Of a stretch of DNA of 64,000 nucleotides, positions 1 through 8,799 are shown piece by piece. Both the position numbers and the translations under genes were made by a program. The notes beneath the pieces were generated by a model. The model was not told the DNA's origin. It did not search any database and saw only the letters and a program-made list of their open reading frames with translations. Source of the DNA: JAFDVL01 sp963794955 (lineage in GTDB: Bacteria > Acidobacteriota > Blastocatellia > RBC074); contig CAWCGF010000041.1 in NCBI GenBank assembly GCA_963794955.1, positions 62,001-126,000 on the forward strand, given 5' to 3'. Every line of letters starts with the position of its first letter. Within the stretch, counting starts at the first letter, position 1.

Positions 1-1
1 C

Positions 2-376
2 GACACCGACAATGGTGTCCTGACCGCCAAAGAAGCCGCCGGGCTTGATCTGTGGGGCACGAAACTGGTCGTGCTCTCCGCCTGTGACACGGGCGTCGGC
101 GACGTAAAAAATGGGGATGGCGTGTACGGCCTGCGTCGTGCATTAGTCTTGGCTGGTGCGGAAACCCAGGTGATGAGTTTATGGCCCGTGGATGAAGTGG
201 CCTCACGCGAATGGATGACGACCTATTACACCGGACTGAAGCAAGGACTGGGGCGCGGAGAAGCGTTGCGCCAAGTACAATTGAAGATGCTTCAGAAAAA
301 GAATCGTCAGCATCCCTTCTATTGGGCCGGTTTCATTCAATCGGGCGAATGGGCCAATCTCGAAGGCAAACGATAG
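2..376 (+). CDS. CHAT-domain protein, C-terminal part (5' truncated)
   Basis: The reading frame is open from the window edge; the first base of the frame is position 2, so the start lies outside. The protein ends in the caspase-like CHAT fold: the segment VVLSACDTGVG carries the conserved catalytic cysteine region, followed by GVYGLRRALVLAGA and the typical QHPFYWAGFIQSGEW ending. The partner histidine should lie upstream and cannot be seen. CHAT proteins are caspase-hemoglobinase-fold peptidases, often attached to TPR arrays in Acidobacteria and cyanobacteria; the TPR part is presumed but not visible. Substrate unknown. The GTG at 71 is internal and not a start. Confidence 0.88.
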   Translation, partial: DTDNGVLTAKEAAGLDLWGTKLVVLSACDTGVGDVKNGDGVYGLRRALVLAGAETQVMSLWPVDEVASREWMTTYYTGLKQGLGRGEALRQVQLKMLQKKNRQHPFYWAGFIQSGEWANLEGKR

Positions 377-387
377 TACGCTGAAAA

Positions 388-471
388 TGTAGAGCAAACT
401 TTCCAGTTTGCTCAGCCTCTTCTAAGCGATACCTCGTTGTGACCAGAGCAAACTGGAAAGTTTTCGCTACA
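388..471. repeat. Imperfect inverted repeat, GTAGAGCAA family
   Basis: Left arm 388-413 and right arm 446-471 are 26 nt each and pair with about two mismatches, with a 32-nt spacer. The arms contain AACTTTCCAGTTTGCTC. Related arms occur at 2938-3019 and in reduced form at 28343-28376, so this is a dispersed palindromic family. It follows the CHAT stop and may also act as a transcript end, although no clear T tract follows. Confidence 0.75.
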
Positions 472-758
472 TCAACAACATCCAAAAGAACTAAACCTTG
501 TACGGCTGCAATCTGCAGCCTTTTTTTCTGTCTGCAAAAAAATCTGTCGCAGCAGGTGAAAGGTTTTTCCCGAATCATCTTACCTAAGTGGAAGCAGTAA
601 AAAACACAAAGGAACAGAAACGAAGCAACAAAAAAACGAACAAACTTGATTGAGATAAGGGAGAACACTAGCGCATACAATCTCACGCCGAACGATAGAT
701 GAGATTGACCCAAGAGCTTGAGATTGTGTGCGGAACTTTTTATCGCTGTGAGGCACTT

Positions 759-983
759 ATGACGAATACCGAAATACAAATTCTCGATTTTTCCAACTGC
801 TGGATTTTTGATCGCTACACGGCCAACGACGCGTTGACCGTAGTGAAACCGCAGGAAATGGCCTTCGACTGGATTGGCGGCTTCGGCATTTACCAAGACT
901 TTGAGTCATTGAATCAACAGATTCCCGGCTACGCCGCCAGATCATTTCATTATGTCGCCCAGCGCATCAGCATTGATTGCTAA
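759..983 (+). CDS. Small hypothetical protein
   Basis: A 74-residue open frame starting at ATG 759 with GTGAGG just upstream; an alternative start at 699 would add 20 residues. The sequence is rich in aromatics (FSNCWIFDRY, FDWIGGFGIYQDF) and has no signal peptide or membrane segment. I do not recognise the family. It sits alone between two palindromic spacers, and a longer reverse-strand open frame overlaps it, so coding status is uncertain. Confidence 0.4.
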   Translation: MTNTEIQILDFSNCWIFDRYTANDALTVVKPQEMAFDWIGGFGIYQDFESLNQQIPGYAARSFHYVAQRISIDC

Positions 984-1034
984 CGAGTTTCCCAATTCGA
1001 TCCGCTTGCAAGGGGAGTAAAAGCGGAACTCGAA

Positions 1035-1082
1035 CGTCGGTCGGTGAGCATTGGCCCCGGCTACTTGCCTGACCGACCGACG
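1035..1082. repeat. Short inverted repeat (CGTCGGTCGGT)
   Basis: CGTCGGTCGGT at 1035-1045 pairs perfectly with ACCGACCGACG at 1072-1082 across a 26-nt spacer. It lies about 50 nt after the small ORF ending at 983. Dispersed palindrome or transcript-end structure; no T tract. Confidence 0.6.
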
Positions 1083-1118
1083 CTACCATTTTCCACCTAA
1101 GTTTTTTCACCTAACAGT

Positions 1119-1205
1119 GAATTCCCGGCTGCGGCGCAAGACCTCGTCCTCGGCCATTCCCAACAAAAGCCTAAAAGAGGTTCTGGGTCGTAGCCTGGGA
1201 ATTCG
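1119..1205 (+). other. Long hairpin in leader of small exported peptide gene
   Basis: TGAATTCCCGGCT near 1119 pairs with AGCCTGGGAATTCG ending near 1205, enclosing about 60 nt that holds further G/C-rich complementary pieces. It ends about 60 nt before the start codon at 1268. It could be a structured 5' leader RNA or another dispersed palindrome. I could not match it to a known riboswitch class by eye. Confidence 0.4.
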
Positions 1206-1267
1206 CCGTTCCTTGCACAAACACTAACTTATTCACGAAACCGTCAACCATTACGTTGGAGGAGGTT

Positions 1268-1498
1268 ATGAAAATCTCAACACGCAACTTTCGCAACTTT
1301 GCTTTGGTTTCCATCGCTGGTTGGAGCCTGGCCTTGATGCTACAAACCCAAACCTCCGATTATCAAAAGCCCTGGTCAACGGCTGGCGCAGCAAGCATCA
1401 CAGGCGAGGCTATTACCAGCACCCGCGAGTTTGATACACCGCTGTACTTTGCGGGTTTCCGCTCGCTCAAAAAGCCGAACGTTACGAAATATTGCTAA
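1268..1498 (+). CDS. Small exported peptide upstream of radical SAM gene
   Basis: 76 residues. The start at ATG 1268 is chosen because a near-perfect ribosome site (GGAGGAGG, 1258-1265) lies immediately before it. The N-terminus looks like a Sec signal or single membrane anchor: MKISTRNFRNFALVSIAGWS, then a hydrophobic run to about residue 28. The mature part is about 45 residues, rich in Thr/Ser/Ala, and ends in KPNVTKYC with a C-terminal Cys. I do not recognise the family. The next gene, 295 nt downstream, is a radical SAM/SPASM enzyme, so a precursor-peptide role is conceivable, but a plain small secreted protein is equally possible. Confidence 0.6.
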   Translation: MKISTRNFRNFALVSIAGWSLALMLQTQTSDYQKPWSTAGAASITGEAITSTREFDTPLYFAGFRSLKKPNVTKYC

Positions 1499-1793
1499 AT
1501 AAGACATTGACCAAAACCAGCCTCCTGCCAACTTCCCGCCCGCTTGACCGCAGCTTGTGAGCAAAACGACTGGCCAGCCGTCAGGTACCCATTTTCAAAC
1601 GAACCATCAGCAATGGAGCAGCGCCATCTTAGTGAGGCAAAGCCAACTGACCGCCCCCCTACTCCCTTTCTTTTGGCGAAGGTCCTGGTAATTGCTTCTC
1701 CCATGGACCATGCTACCGTACACGCCGTCTCTAGCTGGCACTAATTTCTAATTACAACCATAACTTCTACCGAGTCCAATGGAGGTTGCCCCG
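1499..1793. other. Spacer without a convincing gene
   Basis: 295 nt between the small peptide gene and the radical SAM gene. A short open frame at 1544-1744 has no ribosome site and an unremarkable composition. I see no strong hairpin. It probably contains the promoter for the radical SAM gene. Confidence 0.5.
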
Positions 1794-2930
1794 ATGTCAC
1801 TCCGCTCCCAACTCTACGATGTTGTAGCGCCGCCGTTGCGCAAATTTCCCAAGCTGAAACAAGTCGCGATTGAAGCAGACAAGCGTATTGAATTGCTGCG
1901 TCACACCGCCGCCGATTATTTCCCGCAGGTTATTCAACCCAACACGCGCAGCTTAACTGTAGCGATCACGGCGTATTGCAATTTGCGCTGCATCGGTTGT
2001 CGCTATGGCCGCGACTTCATGCCCAATGCGCAACTGCCGTGGGAACTGGCACGCGATATGTTCGATGACGCGAAAGCGGCGGGCGTCGAGTACGTGCGAC
2101 TCTACGGCGGCGAGCCATTGCTGCATCCTGATTTACCGAAAATGGTAGCCCATTGTGTCAAAGTCGGCCTACGCGTGTATGTCACGACCAACGGCATTTT
2201 GCTGCAAGACAAAGTGGATGAGTTATACGAGGCGGGCTTGCGCGATTTCACGCTTGGCTTTTACGGCGTGAAGGATCATTACGACAATTACGTGCAACGT
2301 CAACATCGCTTCGCCCAACTCGAAGCGGGATTAGCCTATGTACGTGCGAAATACGGAATGAAAATCGGCCTGCGAATGAACTGGCTGTTGATGCGCCCCT
2401 CATGCACGGTCGAAGCCTTACACGAAGCATTTCAATATGTTGAGAAATATAACTTCCCGATGCGCGTTGACTTGATCCATTATTCGCTGCCGTACTTTAC
2501 GGAAGGGCCGGAGAAGATGCTGCAATTTCGCGCGGAAGACTTGCCCGCCATTCGGGAAGTAACGAAAGAGCTGATGCGCCTAAAGCTCGCCAAGCCGGAC
2601 TTAATTGACCAATCGGCTTTGAGCTTAGCGTCCATTCCCGATTGGCTATTGCAAGGCGAAGCCATGCGCGTGCCGTGCGACAAGTATCAAATGTTGTGGA
2701 TTGGAGCGGATGGAACTGTGCAGCTTTGCTATGTGACCTTCAAGTTGGGCAACTTGCATGAAACGCGCTTGCGTGATTTGCTTTTCACCTCGTTGCATCA
2801 GCAAGCCGCGCGCGATGCGTTCGCGGTCAATTGCCCGAATTGCCATTGTGGCTACGATTCACGCGTGCATAAACATTTACCAAGCTTGCGCAAATATTCA
2901 GCAGAGTTAGTCCAAATCAGCCGGTCGTAA
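1794..2930 (+). CDS. Radical SAM protein with SPASM-like C-terminus
   Basis: 378 residues from ATG 1794. The ATG at 1779 overlaps the ribosome site GGAGG (1781-1785), so the later start is preferred. The radical SAM 4Fe-4S motif is CNLRCIGC (Cys62, Cys66, Cys69), followed by YVRLYGGEPLLHPDL, the usual glycine-rich SAM-binding element. The C-terminal quarter has VPCDKYQ, a beta-hairpin WIGADGTVQLCY, and NCPNCHCGY, the pattern of an auxiliary-cluster SPASM/Twitch domain. Enzymes of this type modify peptides or act in lipid and cofactor pathways; the substrate is unknown. The small exported peptide gene just upstream is the only obvious local candidate substrate. Confidence 0.85.
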   Translation: MSLRSQLYDVVAPPLRKFPKLKQVAIEADKRIELLRHTAADYFPQVIQPNTRSLTVAITAYCNLRCIGCRYGRDFMPNAQLPWELARDMFDDAKAAGVEYVRLYGGEPLLHPDLPKMVAHCVKVGLRVYVTTNGILLQDKVDELYEAGLRDFTLGFYGVKDHYDNYVQRQHRFAQLEAGLAYVRAKYGMKIGLRMNWLLMRPSCTVEALHEAFQYVEKYNFPMRVDLIHYSLPYFTEGPEKMLQFRAEDLPAIREVTKELMRLKLAKPDLIDQSALSLASIPDWLLQGEAMRVPCDKYQMLWIGADGTVQLCYVTFKLGNLHETRLRDLLFTSLHQQAARDAFAVNCPNCHCGYDSRVHKHLPSLRKYSAELVQISRS

Positions 2931-2937
2931 AGTAAAG

Positions 2938-3019
2938 GTAGAGCAACCTTTCTAGGTTGCTTCTATCTGCACAAAGGATGGCGTGGGGAAACAAAAACAA
3001 ACTGGAAAGGTTGCTCTAC
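2938..3019. repeat. Imperfect inverted repeat, GTAGAGCAA family
   Basis: GTAGAGCAACCTTTCTAG at 2938 onwards pairs with AAACTGGAAAGGTTGCTCTAC at 2999-3019, with a 38-nt spacer. It shares the GTAGAGCAA...CCAGTTT core with 388-471. It sits in the gap between the radical SAM gene and bcp. Confidence 0.7.
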
Positions 3020-3037
3020 ATTTGAGAGAGGAATTCA

Positions 3038-3511
3038 ATGCCAACAGAAAATCTCAAAATCGGAGACAGGGCACCCGCTTTTAGCCTGCCAAATACCGCA
3101 GGCGAAACGGTGAAGTTGTCAGATTTCAAAGGAAAAAAAGTCGTACTGTATTTTTATCCCAAAGACGATACGCCCGGCTGTACAAAAGAGGCATGTGGCT
3201 TCCGCGATGACTATACGGTGTTGCAACAACGCGGCATTGAAGTCATCGGCGTGAGCGCGGATGGGCAAGCCGCACATCAGAAATTTACGGCGAAGTATTC
3301 ATTGCCGTTTCCGTTGCTATCCGATACGGATCATGTAGTGATGGAAAAATACGGCGCGTGGGGCGAGAAGAATATGTACGGGAAGATCGTGCAAGGCGTG
3401 CTGCGCTCGACTTTCGTGATTGACGAGCAAGGCAAAATCGCGCACATCTTTCGCAAAGTCAAAACTGACACGCATAGTCAGGATGTACTGAAGGTGATTG
3501 AGGCCTTGTGA
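3038..3511 (+). CDS. bcp: Thiol peroxidase, Bcp/PrxQ-type peroxiredoxin
   Basis: 157 residues, a normal length for the family. It reduces hydrogen peroxide and organic hydroperoxides in the cytoplasm using a thioredoxin-recycled cysteine. DDTPGCTKEACGF contains the peroxidatic Cys48 and the resolving Cys53 at the +5 spacing typical of atypical two-cysteine Bcp enzymes. GDRAPAFSLP at the N-terminus and RSTFVIDEQGKI near the C-terminus are also characteristic. GAGAGAGG precedes ATG 3038. It appears monocistronic, flanked by palindromic spacers on both sides. Confidence 0.95.
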   Translation: MPTENLKIGDRAPAFSLPNTAGETVKLSDFKGKKVVLYFYPKDDTPGCTKEACGFRDDYTVLQQRGIEVIGVSADGQAAHQKFTAKYSLPFPLLSDTDHVVMEKYGAWGEKNMYGKIVQGVLRSTFVIDEQGKIAHIFRKVKTDTHSQDVLKVIEAL

Positions 3512-3573
3512 GTGGTCAGTTGTCATTGGTCATTAGTCCGATGACTCCTATCTGTCCCATTGCCAATGACCCT
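3512..3573. repeat. Heptamer-built palindrome (TGGTCAT type)
   Basis: The left side reads as consecutive 7-mers TGGTCAG TTGTCAT TGGTCAT TAGTCCG; the right side contains the complementary GCCAATGACC. It lies between the convergent bcp and dacB genes and could fold as a shared transcript end. The same unit type recurs at 36727, 38690 and 40912. Confidence 0.65.
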
Positions 3574-3577
3574 TGCG

Positions 3578-4882
3578 CTACTCCGCTAACACCACGCGAC
3601 TTTCGGAAGCTAAGGGAAGCACCTCCTCAGATCGCTCATTCACCGGATCAGGGCCGCCCAGTTCGTTCATCAAATTTTTGAGGAATTCATCTTGGACAAT
3701 GCGTAAATGCGTGACATTACGGCCCTCGGCCATGTCGTAAATCACAAACAACACTGCGCCTTTGTCTTTCGTATACGCAATGCCAGCCAGGTTGGCCGCG
3801 CCATTATCCGTTTCGTGTAAGGTGCCAGTTTTGGCAACCACACTGCCTGCAAAACCCGGTTCAGTGAAACGCCCGCCTACGGTACTGGAATCAATACCCG
3901 CAATCGGCATTAAGTCTTCCGGTTTGTAACCGTTCGTCTGCAGCCAGGCAAAGACGCCTCGCAGCATTTTGGCGGTGCCCCACGGTGTCAGACGGTTGGT
4001 CTCCAAGCCAGACGTGCGCGAAATGAAAACTTCTTCAGCCTTGAGTCCGACGCGGTCAATCAGAAATTTTTTGACGGCTTCGGCCCCGCCGATAAATTCG
4101 CCCACCGCATCGGCCATTGAGTTGATGCTGTGCGCGTTTTGCTCCTGCAAAATATGAAGCAGCGTATCGGATTCGACCGTCAAGAGGGCGCGTCCATGTC
4201 GGCGGTTCGGTTCCGAGTTTTCCAGGTTGGTAGCGCCTCGAATCGTGAGGCCGAGGTGACGCCGCAAGACACCTGCGGAAATGTCGGTCTGGCTATTTTC
4301 GTTGCAGGTAAACGAACCGGAAACTATCAAATTCCCTGTCACGCGATTGATGCCCAGCTTGCGCAACGCCACGCCCGCACTGACCGCATCGCGAATGGAA
4401 AACGCCGGATCGCCGCCGCTCACGACAATCAGATCCCCCTTCAGTTCACCCGCCTTGGCATTGATTTCGCCATAGGCGCGGAATTCGGTTTTGAAGCGGT
4501 AATCAACCCCCAGCTTATCCAGTGCGGCAATCGAAGTAACGATCTTCATGACCGAAGCCGGATTGAATAAGGCCTCTTCGTTGAAAGCAACTATCGGCTC
4601 ACGCGTCTCCAGCGTTTCGACATAGACGCCGTGCATTTTTAAATCCCGGCCTTCTGTCGTAAGCTTCTGTTTGAATTTCGTCAGCGAAGGTAATTCGCTG
4701 GGTTTGTGGCTTGCAGGATCAATGGCTTTGATTTGTGACCACCAATCAGCCTTGCGATCAAGAGCAAAAAGACCGTGTCCTTCGACACTAAGACCGGTCG
4801 GCCACAGCATGGGAATCAGGCAGATAAGCAAAACACAGGTAAGCGAAACGAGTTTTTTCAGCCCGAGTTGAGAAACTTGCAT
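3578..4882 (-). CDS. dacB: D-alanyl-D-alanine carboxypeptidase/endopeptidase, PBP4 type (S13)
   Basis: 434 residues with an N-terminal hydrophobic export segment (about residues 10-28), so periplasmic. All three penicillin-binding motifs are visible: SVMK (Ser110-Lys113), SINSMAD matching SxNxxAD, and KTG in VVAKTGTLHE. The family trims or cleaves peptidoglycan cross-links. It is somewhat shorter than E. coli PBP4, with a reduced insertion between the SxxK and SxN motifs. It runs convergent to bcp and divergent from the M14 peptidase gene, and is probably monocistronic. Confidence 0.9.
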   Translation of the reverse strand: MQVSQLGLKKLVSLTCVLLICLIPMLWPTGLSVEGHGLFALDRKADWWSQIKAIDPASHKPSELPSLTKFKQKLTTEGRDLKMHGVYVETLETREPIVAFNEEALFNPASVMKIVTSIAALDKLGVDYRFKTEFRAYGEINAKAGELKGDLIVVSGGDPAFSIRDAVSAGVALRKLGINRVTGNLIVSGSFTCNENSQTDISAGVLRRHLGLTIRGATNLENSEPNRRHGRALLTVESDTLLHILQEQNAHSINSMADAVGEFIGGAEAVKKFLIDRVGLKAEEVFISRTSGLETNRLTPWGTAKMLRGVFAWLQTNGYKPEDLMPIAGIDSSTVGGRFTEPGFAGSVVAKTGTLHETDNGAANLAGIAYTKDKGAVLFVIYDMAEGRNVTHLRIVQDEFLKNLMNELGGPDPVNERSEEVLPLASESRVVLAE

Positions 4883-5090
4883 GACTTTCTTGGGGGACGC
4901 ATTTGACAGGATTTCCAGTTCACAGAAATAATCTCACGACTTTGTCCTCTCTCGTATGGACTAGCCGTTGGGACTCTTGGACATCGCCATGATAAAAAAT
5001 ATGAGGGGGTCACGGCGGACGAAGTCTAATCATTTTCACTTTCCGAAGCAAGCTTCTTTTCTCAAGCAGCTTGTAACCCTTGGAGTTACT

Positions 5091-7610
5091 ATGAAATCTA
5101 TGTTGCCTCGCAGGTTGTTGCCGGTGTTATTCTTTAGCCTTTTGTTCCATAGTTTGGCCTTGGCCCAGGCTGGGCGGAACCTGCAAACCACGACCCCGCT
5201 CAACCTTCCGGCCCCGGAAAATGACCTGGGCTTCAAAATCGGCACAGATCGCAAACTGGCTAAATGGGAACGGTTCGTCGCCTATTTCGAACACCTGGAC
5301 GCCGCGAGTGAGCGCTTAGTGGTTGAGAATCTGGGCAAGACGACGCTCGGAAAACCATTCATCGTGGCCACTATCAGCGCCCCGGAAAACCTTCAGCGGC
5401 TGGAGGATTACAAACAAATCCAAGCCAATCTCGCCGATCCGCGCCGCTTCAAGCAAGACGACAAAATCGCGCAAGAACTGATTCAACGCGGCAAGACGAT
5501 CATCGTTATCACGTGTAGCATTCATTCCACTGAAGTTGGTGGCACTTTTACGGCAACCGAACTGGCGTATCGGTTGACCTCAAGCAACGCGCCCGAAATC
5601 AAACAGATTCTGGAAAACACGATTATCCTGCTGGTGCCATCGCTCAATCCCGACGGCACAGACATCGTGGCCGACTGGTATCAGAAAACGCTGGGCACGC
5701 CCGCCGAAGGCACGTCGCCGCCGGAGTTGTATCATCACTACACGGGCCACGATAACAACCGGGATTGGTATGCGTTCACACAAGTGGAGACGCAGCTTAC
5801 CGTAGACAAAATTCTCAACGCCTGGCATCCGAATATCCTGCACGACATTCACCAGCAAGGTTCCTACGGCTCGCGCCTATTCGTGCCGCCGTATGTCGAA
5901 CCGTGGGAGCCGAATATTGACCCGGCCTTGATCGCAGGCGTGAATGCGCTGGGTTCTTCCATGGCCTGGGAAGTAACCGCACAAGGAAAAAGCGGCGTAA
6001 GCATCAACAGCAGCTATGACGCGTGGACGCCTGCCCGCGCTTATGCCCATTATCACGGCGCGCTCAGAATTTTGTCGGAAACCGCCAGCGCCAAATTAGC
6101 CACGCCGATTGAGGTTCCGTTCGACCGGCTGGGGCCTGGTATCGGCTATCACGCCAAAGTTTCGTCATGGAATTTCCCCAAGCCCTGGCTCGGCGGCAAA
6201 TGGACTATCGCGGACATTGTGGATTATCAAACGTCCGCTGCCCTGGCCTTGCTCAACCATGCGGCGCGTTACCGCGAGCAGTATTTGCGCAGCTTTTACG
6301 ACGTCAACAATCGTGCTGTCTCGGCCAAACCGGAACTGTACGCGTACCTCTTGCCTGAGCCGGAACTTCCCAAATCATTAGCGGACGATGCTGACAAGCT
6401 GGCCAACAGCAACAAAAACGAAGCGAACAAAACGGAGAAAGAGCACAAGGAAGATGATTCAGACCTTAAGAAAATCACCAACACGCCAGCCTCAACCGCC
6501 GAGGTGCTTTACTACTACCAAATCGAAGGGCTGGATCGTGTGCTCGGCATTCTCAAACGCGGCGGCGTGGAAGTCCTGAATGCAGCCAAAGAATTCACAG
6601 CGGATGGTAAATCCTATCCGAAAGGTACACACATCATCCTCATGCAGCAACCCTATGCGAGCTTTGCTAAAACGATGCTCGAACGCCAGCAATATCCCGA
6701 CCTGCGTGAATATCCCGGTGGCCCGCCCAAACGCCCGTACGATGTCACAGCCCACACGCTGCCCTTGCTGATGGATGTAAAAGCCATTCCGGTCAAAAGC
6801 GCCTTTGCGGTTGATGGCAGGCGTGAACCGCTTGCGCTTGTGCTGCAAGCGCGCGTTCGCTCCAATTCAGGCGTGCGACTTGGACTGTACCAAAACTATG
6901 CGGCGGCGATGGATGAAGGCTGGACGCGCTGGATGTTCGATCAATACAAATTCCCCTACACGCGCCTCAAGCGAGAAGAAATCCGCAGCGGCTTCCTGCA
7001 CGCAAAATTCGATGCGATCATTCTGCCCGATCAAGCGGCGCGCCTCATTGCCGACGGAATTCCGGCAGGTAGGCAAAACGGCGAGGAAGGCGGGGCATAC
7101 CCGGCAGAATTCACGGGCGGTTTAGGCGAGGCAGGGATCAGAGCCTTGCGCGATTTCGTCGAAGCGGGCGGCACCTTGATCACCTTCAATAACGCCTCGA
7201 ACTTTGCGATTGAAAAACTCGGTGTGCCGGTGCGCAACGTCTTGCAAGGCGTGCCATCGCGCGAATTTTATTGCCCTGGCTCAATCCTGCGCACGCAGCT
7301 TGATGCGTCCAGCAACTTAACATTCGGGATGGAAAAAGATTCCATCGCATGGTTTGAGCAAAGCCCTGCGTTTGAAGTGTTGGACGAAAAATCGGTGCGT
7401 GTGATTGCGCGTTACCCTGCCGATGCGAATCCGTTATTGAGCGGCTGGATTCTGGGCGATCAACTCATTCGGGGCAAAGCAGCGCTCGTTGAAGCCAAAC
7501 TGGGCAAAGGCCGCGTGATCCTGTTCGGCTTTCGTCCGCAATATCGCGGTCAAAGCCTGGCGACCTTCCCGCTGTTATTCAATGCAATTCTGACGAGTAA
7601 AGCAGAATAG
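5091..7610 (+). CDS. Secreted M14-family zinc carboxypeptidase-like protein
   Basis: 839 residues from ATG 5091, where GGAG precedes the codon and a clear signal peptide begins (MKSMLPRRLLPVLFFSLLFH, ending LALAQA). An upstream in-frame ATG at 4968 would bury the signal peptide. The peptidase domain occupies roughly residues 40-370: SIHSTEVGG supplies the zinc-binding HxxE, and NILHDIHQQGS lies near the third ligand. The rest (about 420-839) resembles the glutamine-amidotransferase-like fold that follows M14 domains in many acidobacterial proteins, ending GKGRVILFGFRPQYRGQ. A charged Lys/Glu linker lies near residue 440. The role is probably peptide scavenging outside the cell. Confidence 0.85.
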   Translation: MKSMLPRRLLPVLFFSLLFHSLALAQAGRNLQTTTPLNLPAPENDLGFKIGTDRKLAKWERFVAYFEHLDAASERLVVENLGKTTLGKPFIVATISAPENLQRLEDYKQIQANLADPRRFKQDDKIAQELIQRGKTIIVITCSIHSTEVGGTFTATELAYRLTSSNAPEIKQILENTIILLVPSLNPDGTDIVADWYQKTLGTPAEGTSPPELYHHYTGHDNNRDWYAFTQVETQLTVDKILNAWHPNILHDIHQQGSYGSRLFVPPYVEPWEPNIDPALIAGVNALGSSMAWEVTAQGKSGVSINSSYDAWTPARAYAHYHGALRILSETASAKLATPIEVPFDRLGPGIGYHAKVSSWNFPKPWLGGKWTIADIVDYQTSAALALLNHAARYREQYLRSFYDVNNRAVSAKPELYAYLLPEPELPKSLADDADKLANSNKNEANKTEKEHKEDDSDLKKITNTPASTAEVLYYYQIEGLDRVLGILKRGGVEVLNAAKEFTADGKSYPKGTHIILMQQPYASFAKTMLERQQYPDLREYPGGPPKRPYDVTAHTLPLLMDVKAIPVKSAFAVDGRREPLALVLQARVRSNSGVRLGLYQNYAAAMDEGWTRWMFDQYKFPYTRLKREEIRSGFLHAKFDAIILPDQAARLIADGIPAGRQNGEEGGAYPAEFTGGLGEAGIRALRDFVEAGGTLITFNNASNFAIEKLGVPVRNVLQGVPSREFYCPGSILRTQLDASSNLTFGMEKDSIAWFEQSPAFEVLDEKSVRVIARYPADANPLLSGWILGDQLIRGKAALVEAKLGKGRVILFGFRPQYRGQSLATFPLLFNAILTSKAE

Positions 7611-7612
7611 AG

Positions 7613-7699
7613 AAAGCAAAAGGCAAAAGGCAAACCTCAAAAGGCAAAAGTCTAGGCCGACCTTTTGCCCTTTGCCTTTCGAGATTTGCCTTTTGATTT
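7613..7699. repeat. Heptamer-built palindrome (AGGCAAA type)
   Basis: The left half reads in 7-mers AGGCAAA AGGCAAA CCTCAAA AGGCAAA. The right half is the complement (CTTTTGCCCTTTGCC, then TTTGCCTTTTGA). It fills the whole gap between the M14 gene and the Rieske gene and ends three bases before the latter's ATG. Single arms with the same core occur near 14400 and 23310. Confidence 0.7.
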
Positions 7700-7701
7700 T
7701 T

Positions 7702-8790
7702 ATGAGCTATACATTCGATCCCCGTTTAGCCTTTGCCGCAACGATTCCAGCCTCGTGGTATTTCGATCCAGCAGTGCTCGCGCGCGAACAGGAAACCGTC
7801 TTCGCGCGCTCCTGGCAACTGGTTGGACGCAGTGAGCAAGTGGCGGCGTCCGGCGCTTATTTCACCACTACAATTGCAGACGAACCGGTCATCGTTGTGC
7901 GAGGTGCGGACGCAAAATTGCGGGCGCTGTCGAACGTATGTCGCCATCGTGCCGGCCCTGTGGCAGAAGGCGCAGGCCAGCGCAAAGTCTTGCAGTGCAG
8001 CTATCATGGCTGGACGTACACGTTGGACGGACGGCTGCACGGTACGCCGGAATTTGAAGGCGTCGAAGGCTTCAACAAAGCCGAAAACTGCTTGCCTGAA
8101 TTCAGCGTAGCCGAATGGGCGGGGCTGGTGTTCGTCAACCTCGACAAGGCTTGCGCGCCATTGACAGAAACGCTCGAAGATTTGCCGACGCGGTTGCTAC
8201 ATCAGGATTTGACCGCGCTGCAATTTGCCTTACGCAAGGATTGGTATGTGGACTGCAACTGGAAAACGTACGTGGACAACTATCTCGAAGGCTATCACAT
8301 TCCGCTCGTGCATCCGGGCTTGAATCGTGAATTGGATTACGCGAATTATCGCACCGAAACGAAGCGATATTATTCGCTGCAGCACGCGCCGATCAAGCCG
8401 ACGGACAACAGGCGAATACGCCTGAGCGAAGACCCAGCCACCAACGAAACACAGTTCTTCTGGCTGTTTCCCAACTTGATGCTGAACGTTTACCCGGACA
8501 ATTACTCGACGAATTTGATTGTGCCACTGGGGCCGGAACGCACACTCACGATTTTCGAGTGGTTCTTTCGTGATCCTGCCTCCGAAGAGGGGCAAGAGAA
8601 GATTCGCCGCACAGTTGAATTCAGCGATGAAATCCAAATTGAAGACATCGGCATTTGCGAAGCCGTGCAGCGCAATTTGAAATCGCGGACTTACACAACA
8701 GGACGCTATTCGGTCAAGCGCGAAAACGGCGTCCATCACTTTCATGCTTTACTCAATGAGTTCCTGCATTTGGAACGCCCACAACCCTGA
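7702..8790 (+). CDS. Rieske non-heme iron oxygenase, alpha-subunit type
   Basis: 362 residues from ATG 7702; the ATG at 7672 lies inside the palindromic spacer and is rejected. An N-terminal Rieske 2Fe-2S domain shows CRHRAG and CSYHGW, the CxH...CxxH ligands, at about residues 80-105. The catalytic domain has DNYLEGYHIPLVHPGL, supplying the bridging Asp and the two iron-binding His. These enzymes hydroxylate or demethylate aromatics, quaternary amines or sterol-like substrates using an external reductase, which is not encoded nearby. The sequence resembles the choline/carnitine-type subgroup, but the substrate cannot be assigned. Confidence 0.88.
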   Translation: MSYTFDPRLAFAATIPASWYFDPAVLAREQETVFARSWQLVGRSEQVAASGAYFTTTIADEPVIVVRGADAKLRALSNVCRHRAGPVAEGAGQRKVLQCSYHGWTYTLDGRLHGTPEFEGVEGFNKAENCLPEFSVAEWAGLVFVNLDKACAPLTETLEDLPTRLLHQDLTALQFALRKDWYVDCNWKTYVDNYLEGYHIPLVHPGLNRELDYANYRTETKRYYSLQHAPIKPTDNRRIRLSEDPATNETQFFWLFPNLMLNVYPDNYSTNLIVPLGPERTLTIFEWFFRDPASEEGQEKIRRTVEFSDEIQIEDIGICEAVQRNLKSRTYTTGRYSVKRENGVHHFHALLNEFLHLERPQP

Positions 8791-8799
8791 GCTTTTTTC

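Noticed and set aside
333..896. 187-codon reverse open frame
   Set aside because: It runs through the CHAT end and a palindromic spacer, has no ribosome site, and its translation resembles no protein pattern.
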